This document shows, one piece after another, positions 1 to 9,146 of a DNA stretch of 57,817 bases; position 1 is the stretch's first letter; each line of letters starts with the position of its first letter. This DNA comes from Verrucomicrobiales bacterium. Its GTDB lineage: Bacteria; Verrucomicrobiota; Verrucomicrobiia; Limisphaerales; CAIMTB01. The position numbers and the translations under genes were made by a program. The notes under the pieces are model-generated. The model was not told where the DNA came from and searched no databases. It saw nothing but the letters and a program-made list of their open reading frames with translations. The DNA is taken from contig JAEUHG010000040.1 in NCBI GenBank assembly GCA_016795425.1, positions 1 to 57,817 on the forward strand, given 5' to 3'.

Positions 1-263
1 GGCAGTGGGGCCCAGGCCGACTCCGACTGAGCCACATCCCGTCGCCACCAGAGGCCACCTTGCCGGGCCATCACCAGATCGGTCCTTCCGTCGCGGTCGT
101 AATCCATCACCACCATCGGCGCCGATGGAGACGTCACCCGAACGGAGTCCATGAGTGAGGTCGCGTCGGCGCGTTGATCGGAGACGCAGCCGACCCACAG
201 GCCGGCCACCATCCAAGCTATCGGGATCCGCAGTTCCCGGTTCCGACACCACAGATGTTTCAT
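1..263 (-). CDS. FG-GAP/VCBS-type exported protein, truncated by window edge
   Basis: The reading frame starts at the ATG whose complement is 261-263 and stays open to the left edge (at least 87 residues), so the C-terminus is missing. Residues 14-27 form a short hydrophobic stretch ending in a cysteine (WVGC at about 23-26), which could be a signal peptide or a poor lipobox. Residues 53-62 carry the acidic Asp-Tyr-Asp-Arg-Asp-Gly-Arg-Thr-Asp pattern of FG-GAP/VCBS calcium-binding repeats. The start lies 25 bp after the stop of the 1073-residue gene, so the two are probably co-transcribed with the 1613-residue gene. Such repeats occur in secreted beta-propellers and in SpvB/TcB-like proteins; which applies here cannot be decided from the fragment. 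Confidence 0.65.
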   Translation of the reverse strand, partial: MKHLWCRNRELRIPIAWMVAGLWVGCVSDQRADATSLMDSVRVTSPSAPMVVMDYDRDGRTDLVMARQGGLWWRRDVAQSESAWAPL

Positions 264-288
264 AGAATGGTTCACGTTAAATTCCTCG

Positions 289-3200
289 TCACTGCGGCAC
301 CACGGCCGTCATGGATGCCAAGACTTCGTGGATCTCCCGATCCTCATGATGTCGTACCAGGGTGTACTTGTAGGATTTGCCACCAGTCACCGGTTGCGTG
401 TCTCGAATCCAAATTCGAAACGGCCCACCCGGTTCGCTGTTGCGTCGCTTGATCATCACCAGGCGATCGGTGATCTGGATCGTGGGATTCCCGGGCGGCC
501 CCAAGACCTGCCCCAGAAAGCCCGTCATCAATGGCGTGATCTGAGTCATCTCTCCCCGGTGACCGGGCGAGATCTCGTGCCGATAAATCACCAATGGCAG
601 AGGCACGGTGAGATACGGCGCCAACGAATCGCCACGCACTTGCGCCGGCGCGGTTTCCGTTCCCGGAAACACCACCCGATTCGTGGGAATGGTGCCGATC
701 TCCACGCGACCGATCTCCTCCAGGGAGTCGAACTCGGCGACGGGGAAGAAATCCGGATGAATCCCCGGCACAGGTCGCGCCGGCCACGGGACTTGCGGCC
801 CTGAATCCGCCACGCCTTGCACGAAGGAGACCAGCACTTCGTCGCTCCACTCGCCACTCGCCACCTCCATTTCGCCACCCTCGCCCGGTTTGGTCCGTAT
901 CGCCCGCACCTTCACCCGGTATTCGACACCGGATGGCAGCGTGAAACCCTGCTCGAAATCCGATCCGCCGCCGCCAAACCCGGCCGGAATGCGCGGCGAT
1001 CGATACACTCCGTGATCCATCCCAATGGCTTCCTGGGCCCCGGCCACCGGCAACCACGCCACCTCAGGCGCACCAGGCGGCGGCGGACGAAACGCCACCT
1101 CGAACCGCTCCACTCCAGGGGGCGGACAGAACCACGCCACCATGGACGGCACCAAGGACGGCGCTTGGGTGGGTGTGGGCAGAATCATGGCGCGCGTGAT
1201 CTCCGGGCGTGGCATCGACTCCGTACCCAGCGACTCCACACATCCTGCCGAGACGATCGCTCCAGGGTTTCCGTCCTGGTCGAATTGCTGCAGGTAGTAG
1301 CAGAGCGTCTCCGCCGCGGCCGGCTGTCCACTGTCACACCACGCCGAATCGGGAAATTTTCCACTCTCGATCAAAACCAGCGGCGCCCCACGCCCGGTTC
1401 GCCGATAGACGCGCCATTCCGTTGCACCAGGTGCCTTCTCCACCGACCCACACACGCCATCTACCGCACCAGACCCCGGATCCACCGGATTCAAAAACCC
1501 CGGGCCACACGGCCAATCGCCCACGCTGCACAACATCGTCCCACTCCACTGGTGCAACGGAATGGGAACCGCCGGGTTCAACACCAATCCTTTGCTCCAG
1601 GGGGAAACCTGGCCTGAGGCCGAACCAAATCGCGCCTCCAATTGCACCCCGGCTAAACCCGTGATCGAAACCGCCGTCGTGACCGCGTTGGTGCCGGAGG
1701 GAAACTCGAACCGGCGGTGCGGAACCTGGCCCGACACCGCGCGCAATTCGGCCCACCGAATGGTGTTGGTGCCCCGTTCCAATCGGACCGGCACCACTTC
1801 CTGTCCCAACTGGCCGGTCACCGGCAGAAACGATCCCTCCACCTCGCAACACCTCGCGGTCAAACCACCACCACCTCCCTGCGGACCCTCCCAATTTCGC
1901 AAGACACCGAATGCCGGAGCACTCGGACCGCTCAGATTCCCGCGACCAACCTTCGAGGCGCAGGCGCCGCCGTCCTCCGCGCGAACCGTGTACCAAAACG
2001 TCCGACCCGCATCCTGGGGCAGAGCCGGCGCCTCCGGAGCCGTAGGCAATTGTTGCGTTCCGTCGTCCACCCATTCCATACGAGCGCCTGCTCCCGCATT
2101 GGCCACGCGCGCCAGAAGATTCGAGATCGATGGATTCCGCGCGTGTCGCAGCGCCTCGTCGTGTGAATTCCAACGATAGACCCAGTACCACGCCACTTCC
2201 GCCGGATCCGCGCGTTCCCAGGACAACACCAGATGTTGTCGTGCCGTGTGGGTCGCCTCGTCGTAATCGGGCCGGTTCTCCACCCGCGCCTGTCGCGGCA
2301 CCAGCGGCGGCATCCGATCGCACACCACCACATTCAATCCCGGGCTCAGCGCACCCGGCCGTCGGAAATGATCAAGTGCCGCAGCGTAATACGTCACCTC
2401 GTCACCAGACTCGAACGGCACACCGCCATTCTCATACCTCAACAAGGCCGCCGAATCATGGTCGTCGCTCACAAAGTAGCTGTCCGGATCCATCAACCCG
2501 CCACAACCCCACTGGCTCTCCGGCAAGATGGGTCCCCGATTCACTTGCACCAAAAGCCCCGTTCCCAGGGCCGCCGAGAACTGTTCCGGCGTGAGAGTCG
2601 CCGGGGGCGGCGTACCCTGCGTCTGGGTCCATACCCCGCGATCCGCCCGATAAAGATTGTAGCCCGCCACCTGGGCTGCGCTGTGCGCTAGATCCTTGGG
2701 TGTGCACCACCGCAACATCACCCTCAAATGGCCGCGCGGACTGGTCTCCACTTTTTCAGACAAATCACCCGGCGCCGGCAGCACGATCGGTGCGACGCCC
2801 GTTGTCATCCGTGCCACCACTTCACGGTCGGTCTGCGTTACCGGATCATGCTCGCGGATCTCGAAAGTCGAGGCCTCCGCCTGGCTCACTTCCGCCAGAT
2901 AGGCGCGCCCCAAGGCCATTGCGATCGGTGGATGCAATCTCGGTAGCGCGTCCCGCAATAACTGCTCCTGCGGCGCGGCCAGATTCGTAGTGAGCGCCAG
3001 CGACAATTTTCCCGCCAAATCCGGACCGGGAACCGTCCCCCCCAGTACCGCGTTCACCGCCGTCTCCACCTGATCCATCGCAAAGCCGGCCGCCGCCGCG
3101 CGCTGCATCAGCAAGGTCAACGTGGCCAGATTCGAGGTCTCCTGCACGATGCTCAACCGTTCGTACTCGGATTCTGAATCCGCCGCGCCCGCCTTCCGAT

Positions 3201-3510
3201 AAATCGCATGGGCCGGTGCCAGCAGGAATCCATCAACCGGCTGCCAGGTCAGCAGAACGAAGTGCGTTTGGGCCGATGCGGACGGGCCCACTTGTCCCAC
3301 CGCCGCCAACTTTGGCGTCGCCGCGAGCGACGTCACCGCCGCGAACAGACTGAACAGCAACCCGAGCGCCGCACACCTCGTCGCCGTGCGACGAGGGCCA
3401 CTTGCGCGGAACGCATTCCGATCCAGGTGAGCTTTGTCGCGCTGCGACAGGGCCATCTCGTCCTGGTTCATCGAACTCATTCGCAAAGTCTTCAACGAAT
3501 TGGTTTTCAT
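289..3510 (-). CDS. Large exported protein with fibronectin-III-like modules
   Basis: This encodes 1073 residues of unknown function. I chose the ATG at 3508-3510 because a GAGAGGAG Shine-Dalgarno stretch lies just upstream, 19 bp after the stop of the upstream gene. A hydrophobic signal segment (about residues 43-62, ending near AATP) follows an unusually long 42-residue n-region. Repeated beta-sandwich-like segments of about 100 residues with 'LTWQPVDGF', 'LSWERADPAEVAWYWVYRW' and 'WRVYRRTGRG' patterns resemble fibronectin type III modules. Several Cys residues cluster in the middle. Part of the n-region is encoded by a palindromic dispersed repeat (3371-3475), so the native start may have been displaced. 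The protein is likely secreted or surface-bound and made with its two neighbours. No enzymatic motif was seen. Confidence 0.75.
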   Translation of the reverse strand: MKTNSLKTLRMSSMNQDEMALSQRDKAHLDRNAFRASGPRRTATRCAALGLLFSLFAAVTSLAATPKLAAVGQVGPSASAQTHFVLLTWQPVDGFLLAPAHAIYRKAGAADSESEYERLSIVQETSNLATLTLLMQRAAAAGFAMDQVETAVNAVLGGTVPGPDLAGKLSLALTTNLAAPQEQLLRDALPRLHPPIAMALGRAYLAEVSQAEASTFEIREHDPVTQTDREVVARMTTGVAPIVLPAPGDLSEKVETSPRGHLRVMLRWCTPKDLAHSAAQVAGYNLYRADRGVWTQTQGTPPPATLTPEQFSAALGTGLLVQVNRGPILPESQWGCGGLMDPDSYFVSDDHDSAALLRYENGGVPFESGDEVTYYAAALDHFRRPGALSPGLNVVVCDRMPPLVPRQARVENRPDYDEATHTARQHLVLSWERADPAEVAWYWVYRWNSHDEALRHARNPSISNLLARVANAGAGARMEWVDDGTQQLPTAPEAPALPQDAGRTFWYTVRAEDGGACASKVGRGNLSGPSAPAFGVLRNWEGPQGGGGGLTARCCEVEGSFLPVTGQLGQEVVPVRLERGTNTIRWAELRAVSGQVPHRRFEFPSGTNAVTTAVSITGLAGVQLEARFGSASGQVSPWSKGLVLNPAVPIPLHQWSGTMLCSVGDWPCGPGFLNPVDPGSGAVDGVCGSVEKAPGATEWRVYRRTGRGAPLVLIESGKFPDSAWCDSGQPAAAETLCYYLQQFDQDGNPGAIVSAGCVESLGTESMPRPEITRAMILPTPTQAPSLVPSMVAWFCPPPGVERFEVAFRPPPPGAPEVAWLPVAGAQEAIGMDHGVYRSPRIPAGFGGGGSDFEQGFTLPSGVEYRVKVRAIRTKPGEGGEMEVASGEWSDEVLVSFVQGVADSGPQVPWPARPVPGIHPDFFPVAEFDSLEEIGRVEIGTIPTNRVVFPGTETAPAQVRGDSLAPYLTVPLPLVIYRHEISPGHRGEMTQITPLMTGFLGQVLGPPGNPTIQITDRLVMIKRRNSEPGGPFRIWIRDTQPVTGGKSYKYTLVRHHEDREIHEVLASMTAVVPQ
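3371..3475. repeat. Dispersed palindromic repeat, copy A (inside coding sequence)
   Basis: It contains a perfect 9-bp stem with 3-nt loop (CCTCGTCGC/GCGACGAGG, 3376-3396), then about 40 bp, then a second smaller palindrome (TGTCGC GCT GCGACA), and ends in TCGTCCTGGTTCAT. Related copies lie at about 8542-8645 and 22873-22975. This copy is within the N-terminal coding sequence of the 1073-residue gene. Confidence 0.7.
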
Positions 3511-3529
3511 CAGTGCTCCTCTCAATCGC

Positions 3530-6500
3530 TTAGTAATCGACCGACCATCCCTGTCCTTGGACATACGTCGCCTCCACGTCCCCGCCGAATTCCACGCACA
3601 AGGGGCAAATCCCGAGTTTCCCCGACAACGCGGCGCCCCCGTCGAATCGGAAAGGTCCAGCAGGCGCGAGTTCCTTCGATCCCAGCATGAACGCGCTGCC
3701 TTTGATCTTTGCCAGGCACAGAAACTCCGCGGACGCCTCTCCATCGATGCGTCCGCCCAGGGTGAGATTGTGGAGATCGTAGTTGGGATCGTTGATGAAC
3801 ACCCGCACCCCCGCACCGACCGAGGCGTTCATCACGCACGACAAATCGGCGATCGGTATCGTCGCCTCACCAAACAAGTAGATTCCGGTGAACGCGTTGG
3901 TCGCGCTGATCGGTCCATTCAGCATCTCCGACGCCAGTGGGTCCCAACTGAATGGTTCGAAGTTACAGGCCCGACCCAGCATCGCGCCTCCCGCCATCTC
4001 CACGTTGGCCGGAAGTGCCGTCGGCCCGGGCACGGTCCAATACCCCCGCGCAAACGCGCTCAGATAGAACTCCTTCGTTCCCGGACCGATCGACAGTGTC
4101 GCCGAGAATTCACTCAATCCCACCACCTGGATCTCCGGTCCCTGTTGGTCCATTTCCAAGCCACCGGAGAGCTGCAACAGGTTCCCTTCGGAATCCCTGG
4201 TGAACTTGGATTGCAGCGTGATCTTGTTCCCGGCGCCGAAGATCGACGCGGGTCCCACACTCGTTCCGAGTACAATCTCCTGCAACCGCGACGCCGAACC
4301 TCCGTAACACCCCACCGGACCGTCGGAACTCAATTCCCGAAACTCATAGAATCCCGTGCAACGAATCGGTACCTGAACCGCCGGGATCGGTGTCGGCACA
4401 TTCACGATCACCTCATTGTCGAGCCGCAGAACCGACAATCGGTCACCACGGATGTGCGCGCGCCCCTCCCAGTTCACCGATTCGACCACACTGCTGAAGG
4501 TCTTGACGGGCTGAACCGCCGCCTTGATCTCGCCCAGCGCCTCCAGCGCAATCGCGGTGATCTCGTCGTTGATCGTCTGGAATGCCGTGTCCAGCGCGCC
4601 GCGTACCGCCGCATCGACGTTATACAACCAGGTCCGGAAGACGGTTTGCAGGTTCGCCGCTACCAGCGATTCGGCGAACGCGTCGCGGATCTCCTGGCGA
4701 ACGCGCGTGCGAATTTCCTCCGTCGAATACGCCCCTGTGTCAGTACCTACGGAGAATTTCAGCCACGGCTCGAGTCGCGCTTTGATACGGTCTCCCAGTT
4801 GACCGTACTCGACCAACGGCTGAAACACCGTGTCCTGCAGTTGATCGAAAAACGCCTGCCCCTGTTCCAACGCAGCAATCACCTGGCCCAGGTTGGATTC
4901 CAATTCCTGGATCGCCTGCCGGATTTCCACCAAACGCCCGATGGCCTCCGTTCCGTCCGGACCGATCGATTGCTCGAGTTGATCGCGCACCTCCGCCGGA
5001 AGCCCATTCGCAAACAGGCTCATGTCCACACCCAGCGCCTCCAGGCCCGCGAGGATCAACTGTTCGGTCTTCTGCAATTGCATCAGCACGCCACGCACCG
5101 TCTGCAACGCCTCGACGGCACCGCCGATGGCCTGAGACGCCTGCTCCGTCAGATTCGTCCCGGCACCACCCACCTGCGCCAATCCCTGGAGGGCCTGGGT
5201 CAAGGGCGCCCCCAGCTGGAAATCCAGCGCCGCTTCGATGGCGATCTCATCGCCATCCTCAGGCAATGCCGCCACCAACGGTTGCACCACCGCCTGTTCC
5301 ACCGCCGGCAGAAGAATGTCCTCCAACAACTGCCGCATCCGCGCGTCAAGAATCGCCGATAGCCGGTCCAATCCACGCCGCATCGAGTCCACCGCTTCTT
5401 CTTCCACCTGCCCGGTTGCCCATGAGATGCCGTCCTCCACCAAAAGGTCCGCCGATGACAACAAACTCAGGTCGAAAAAGGCGCTGAAGCGCAAATCCGC
5501 GACTTCGGGAGTGAGGCGCTGCAATTCCGAATCCACGTCGAGAATTGCCAGGTCGATTCCCTTCGGTTCCGGCGATGCGAACGTGCGCGTCAATCCGTCG
5601 AAACGGACCGGATAATCAAAGTCGATGGTCCCAAACCAAACCTGACGCGCATGCGGCAAATGCCCGTTGTCCGTCCGGTAGTTCTCCAGGTTGGTGGCGG
5701 GCGGATACCCTCGATGGGAGCCGTCGAATCCCGCCTGATTGAAAAAGTTATCGGAACCACTCGACCAGCCGCCCTTCACATAGAGCAGCGGCGGTGGATT
5801 GGTGTTCGATCCCAGAACCTGCGCGTGAATCGGGAGATCCCGAAAGAAACTCACTCCTGCCAAGCCCGCCAAACTCACCCAGCCCGGTCCCGCCGTCGCC
5901 TGGATGTAGTCGTTGAAGTAACCGTGCCGCACTGCCGTGAATGGGTAGCCCGCCAGTGTCGCCAACGGCGGCATCATCAGCCGACTCTCCCGACCCAGAT
6001 CGTCTCCCGGCACCAATGTGCCGTCCGGCCGCGGGTAGAGCAGACCACTCGGTGGAAAATCGAGATGCCCCACATTCGCCGTCACACCGAGTTCCAATAA
6101 CGCGTCCTCCGTCGCACAAGGATCTCCCGGGTCATGGGTGAATCGCAGCGAGTGCATCTCCAACCGCGTCCCACTCCAATACGCCAACTGCTTCTGGTCG
6201 TCGCCAGGCGCGATCCGGCCTTCGCCGAGATTGCCGCAGCAGGTCAGCATCAACCGCTCGAACCCCTGCGTCAGTTGACTCGGATAGGGGAGATGCAACG
6301 TGCCGTTAATCCGGCTGTCATGCGCCTCGTTTGAAAGAAAGCTCAGGCCGAAATTCGTCAGATCAATGTCGTAGCCATACGCAGGCAGTTCCGCCGGACC
6401 TCCCGCCGATTCGTGAATGCCCGAAACACCTGAGACCCGAGCGTAATACTTCGACCGCGTCGTCAGCGGGTATGGGGCGACATCGACACCACCAATCGAT

Positions 6501-8371
6501 GAACGCGACGTCAGACCGTTGAAATGCCGGAGATTCAGCCCGGCATAATCTCCCAACCCCGCCGCATACGCCGGCGTTCCGGGATGTTCGAGCGTGAATT
6601 CGCCCCCCACCTGCAGCCCCGACAGCAGATACCGCGCGGGATTGAAAGCCGCCGGATCCTCGTCGAGATCGTCCACCGTCGCGTTCGCGTCCAACGCCGA
6701 ATCGAGCCCATCCGCGCGCGGGACCCAGGTCCCCGGCAGATAAAACCGACCACCGACAAACGAATCCGTCCGATGCGTGGGCACGCTGTCATTGCTGCCG
6801 ATCTCCAAGTGGCGAACAACCGATGGATCCTCCTCCACCGTGGTCAGCGCGCCGTCCGCCCACAACCCACCCGAAGGCGTGAACTCCAACGCCACCGAAT
6901 CCAAAGCCATGCGTCGTGCTGGCAAGGGCATGGCCCCCGTCTCGCCGGCCTCCCGGCAGCCCGCGCCATAACTCAGTTCAATCGAGGCGTTCGAGAATCC
7001 CGACGAACCTCGGACAATCCGATGGGACTCGATTCGTGCCGTGCCTCCCGGTCCGACGCGGATGCTGGCCCTGGGAAAGTGACCGACGAACTCGCCACCG
7101 CCAAAACGCAGCGTCGTACTCAAACCGCCTGCCAAGCCTGGACGAATCTCCAGGTCCTCCGCCGCCTTCGAGTTCACCAAACTCCAATATCCGTCGTTGC
7201 TCTCAGGTAAGGTGCCATGCGCGAGCTGCCAATCCTCATAATGCACTTGGCGAACGTAGCGCACTGCGGGCGCGACCAACCACAAAGCCCCCGAACCCCA
7301 ACGCCACTTTGTCGATGTGAACTCCAAAGGATAGGCATCCCCGAAAAACTGCAGCCCCGCCAACGACGTTCCCGCACCCGAACCCGTCGGATTCAAATTC
7401 CCATCCAGACCGATGGACCCCCCGCTCGTTTGGAACAACGTCGAGAGCTTCCTACCGCCCTGCGGACGCCATCCCATTCCAGCAGGCAGTTCCAACGACA
7501 AAGAATCCGCCACGTAACCTTGAGTCGTCAGCCGTGTCAGTCCACGCGTCCCGGTCCAGCCCGACCACGAGAACCCCTTCGGGCCCAGCACTTCCAATGC
7601 GCCGCTTTGAACCGACAGATCGCCGTCGCTGGAACGTACGACGGTCAGGGGCGGCGGTGCCGCCGGCGTATTCGCCAGCGCATGACCTTGCGCCGAAGTT
7701 GCCGACACCACCTGGATCGACCAGGTCGAGTTCCCGAGGTACACCGGATTCGCCCCAATCGACCCCAGACTGGTTTGAATCCCGCCGAAACTCAGCGATC
7801 CGGTGAAGTGCGCGAAACGGTAGGAACCGTGTTCACCACTTTGATCCTTGGTGTACGCGCGCAGTGCCGGATCCTCGATATGCTCGATGACCACTCGGAG
7901 CTGGTACTCCTGAGCATCGGTCAGCATTCCCGTCGGATCGACCAGAACCGTTTCGTCGACCGCCAGGTGGTCGTTGCCATCCAGAGAATAGACCACCGAC
8001 TTCTCGGCGGAGATTCCACGCAGCATACCGGCCGACAACGAGACCGTGTAGCGAACACGGACATCCGCCGCGGGGCACGGGAGCAGAAGGTTCCCGGTTG
8101 GGCACAACTGCTGCCTCGAGACCGTCGTCGCAATGCGAACGGCGAGCGCCGAGTGGTTAGGATCCGATTCGAGGATGAAATTCGCCGGCACCGAAACCAC
8201 CGGTAACGCCACACTGACGTTCAGTGGCTCGGCCGCGAGTCGAACCCCGGTCATCCCTAAGACAACGCCGGCGATCCAGCGAGCGAGCCGTAGGGCCCAC
8301 TTCTTCCCCGCCGAACCGACGTCGAGGTCTGATCTCTGAACCGAACCGTGAGGAGCAGACAGCCAATCCAT
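3530..8371 (-). CDS. Very large exported protein of unknown function (1613 aa)
   Basis: I do not recognise this family. The N-terminus has a basic stretch and a hydrophobic segment (about residues 24-47) consistent with a long signal peptide. Residues 50-900 are mostly beta-rich, with Gly/Pro/Asp turns. Roughly residues 930-1210 change character to a long Glu/Gln/Leu/Ala-rich helical, coiled-coil-like region. The last 400 residues return to beta-rich sequence with Cys pairs such as GICPLC. The ATG at 8369-8371 has no convincing Shine-Dalgarno sequence, so the start is uncertain. It is the first gene of a leftward three-gene run (19 bp to the next gene). A perfect inverted repeat at 8417-8432 lies upstream. 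The size and layout suggest a structural or secreted surface component; function is not assigned. Confidence 0.7.
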   Translation of the reverse strand: MDWLSAPHGSVQRSDLDVGSAGKKWALRLARWIAGVVLGMTGVRLAAEPLNVSVALPVVSVPANFILESDPNHSALAVRIATTVSRQQLCPTGNLLLPCPAADVRVRYTVSLSAGMLRGISAEKSVVYSLDGNDHLAVDETVLVDPTGMLTDAQEYQLRVVIEHIEDPALRAYTKDQSGEHGSYRFAHFTGSLSFGGIQTSLGSIGANPVYLGNSTWSIQVVSATSAQGHALANTPAAPPPLTVVRSSDGDLSVQSGALEVLGPKGFSWSGWTGTRGLTRLTTQGYVADSLSLELPAGMGWRPQGGRKLSTLFQTSGGSIGLDGNLNPTGSGAGTSLAGLQFFGDAYPLEFTSTKWRWGSGALWLVAPAVRYVRQVHYEDWQLAHGTLPESNDGYWSLVNSKAAEDLEIRPGLAGGLSTTLRFGGGEFVGHFPRASIRVGPGGTARIESHRIVRGSSGFSNASIELSYGAGCREAGETGAMPLPARRMALDSVALEFTPSGGLWADGALTTVEEDPSVVRHLEIGSNDSVPTHRTDSFVGGRFYLPGTWVPRADGLDSALDANATVDDLDEDPAAFNPARYLLSGLQVGGEFTLEHPGTPAYAAGLGDYAGLNLRHFNGLTSRSSIGGVDVAPYPLTTRSKYYARVSGVSGIHESAGGPAELPAYGYDIDLTNFGLSFLSNEAHDSRINGTLHLPYPSQLTQGFERLMLTCCGNLGEGRIAPGDDQKQLAYWSGTRLEMHSLRFTHDPGDPCATEDALLELGVTANVGHLDFPPSGLLYPRPDGTLVPGDDLGRESRLMMPPLATLAGYPFTAVRHGYFNDYIQATAGPGWVSLAGLAGVSFFRDLPIHAQVLGSNTNPPPLLYVKGGWSSGSDNFFNQAGFDGSHRGYPPATNLENYRTDNGHLPHARQVWFGTIDFDYPVRFDGLTRTFASPEPKGIDLAILDVDSELQRLTPEVADLRFSAFFDLSLLSSADLLVEDGISWATGQVEEEAVDSMRRGLDRLSAILDARMRQLLEDILLPAVEQAVVQPLVAALPEDGDEIAIEAALDFQLGAPLTQALQGLAQVGGAGTNLTEQASQAIGGAVEALQTVRGVLMQLQKTEQLILAGLEALGVDMSLFANGLPAEVRDQLEQSIGPDGTEAIGRLVEIRQAIQELESNLGQVIAALEQGQAFFDQLQDTVFQPLVEYGQLGDRIKARLEPWLKFSVGTDTGAYSTEEIRTRVRQEIRDAFAESLVAANLQTVFRTWLYNVDAAVRGALDTAFQTINDEITAIALEALGEIKAAVQPVKTFSSVVESVNWEGRAHIRGDRLSVLRLDNEVIVNVPTPIPAVQVPIRCTGFYEFRELSSDGPVGCYGGSASRLQEIVLGTSVGPASIFGAGNKITLQSKFTRDSEGNLLQLSGGLEMDQQGPEIQVVGLSEFSATLSIGPGTKEFYLSAFARGYWTVPGPTALPANVEMAGGAMLGRACNFEPFSWDPLASEMLNGPISATNAFTGIYLFGEATIPIADLSCVMNASVGAGVRVFINDPNYDLHNLTLGGRIDGEASAEFLCLAKIKGSAFMLGSKELAPAGPFRFDGGAALSGKLGICPLCVEFGGDVEATYVQGQGWSVDY

Positions 8372-8416
8372 GTCTGCAGAGTGCGGAACAGGAAATGAAC
8401 GAATGATGAACCCGAC

Positions 8417-8432
8417 ATGAAATCGCTTTCAT
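8417..8432. promoter_or_regulatory. Perfect inverted repeat upstream of the 1613-aa gene (operator candidate)
   Basis: Arms ATGAAA and TTTCAT are separated by TCGC. It lies 46 bp upstream of the start of the leftward gene. The perfect dyad symmetry in a GC-rich background suggests a repressor or activator site, but no regulator is encoded nearby. Confidence 0.3.
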
Positions 8433-8541
8433 CCACTGCCTTCCCCTTCCCGCCCTGCCCTCCTCCTCACCTGGCACCTGGAGCCGCGCTTCTTCGATCT
8501 CGTCCCTTCTGCTCTCGCACTTGCCCGGGAACCGCTCGAAC

Positions 8542-8645
8542 CGGCACACCTCGTCGCAGCGCGACGAGGGCCACCTGACCGGACCCATTTCCAACTCCGG
8601 TGGACCGCCCTTTCGCGCTGCGACGGGGGCTGGAGTTTGGCCCTT
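8542..8645. repeat. Dispersed palindromic repeat, copy B
   Basis: The left end is about 90% identical over 33 bp to copy A, and the same 9-bp stem (8549-8569) carries a changed loop (AGC instead of CGT). The spacing to the second GCGCTGCGAC palindrome is conserved. It is intergenic. Confidence 0.7.
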
Positions 8646-8703
8646 TCTTTGGCACGCCAACGGCGCACCGGTCGCCCAGCCCAGGTTAACACCTTGAGAA
8701 TCG

Positions 8704-8915
8704 ACACTCTGTGCCAGGCTGTTTAGCCCGCTCTCCGTTCCTTCGGCCGATCCCTCCGTCGGACCCTACTGCGCGCCCTGCTTTCCGGACGCGACCCCCC
8801 GCGTTCCCGATCCCTTCCTTCGCCAGAAGTTGGATTCGAAACTGCGTGCCAGGCTGTTTGGATTTCCACCGAAACCGAAACGGGTATCCACACTGCGTGC
8901 CAGGCTATTCGATCC
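8704..8915. repeat. Three short direct repeats around GTGCCAGGCT
   Basis: ACTCTGTGCCAGGCTGTTT, ACTGCGTGCCAGGCTGTTT and ACTGCGTGCCAGGCTATTC are spaced 135 and 51 bp apart. Similarity extends a few bases on both sides. They could be binding sites or remnants of small mobile repeats. Confidence 0.6.
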
Positions 8916-9146
8916 TCTATCGCCGCGGCGACTTCTCGGTTGGCGACGTCCAGGCGGACTCTTCGACCTCGGCCCACAACTTCAGAAAGTTGATATATAG
9001 ACAGGGCACTTGATTCATCCCCGGCGGCTTTCTTCCAGTTGGGGTCCTCGTCCAAACTGCGGGGCAGACCTCTTATTTCGTGCGGGCGCACGACGATCCA
9101 TGGTGTTCCAAACCAGGCATCCATCCCTCATCACCTAAAGCCACAC

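Larger units (their letters stand above)
8372..9146. other. Intergenic region with repeats (775 bp)
   Basis: This separates a leftward and a rightward transcription unit and should hold both promoters. It carries the dyad at 8417-8432, dispersed-repeat copy B, and three copies of a GTGCCAGGCT-centred direct repeat (8711, 8846, 8897). I saw no convincing gene here; open frames run through the repeats without family resemblance. Confidence 0.6.

Noticed and set aside
3434..5362. 642-codon plus-strand frame opposite the 1613-residue gene
   Set aside because: Arg/Gln-rich composition typical of antisense frames; no domain or ribosome binding site seen.
8704..8915. Possible CRISPR array from the three GTGCCAGGCT repeats
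   Set aside because: Repeats are short, unequally spaced and imperfect, and no cas genes are in the window.
8723..9124. 133-codon minus-strand frame in the intergenic region
   Set aside because: It runs through the short direct repeats and has no recognisable domain or ribosome binding site.
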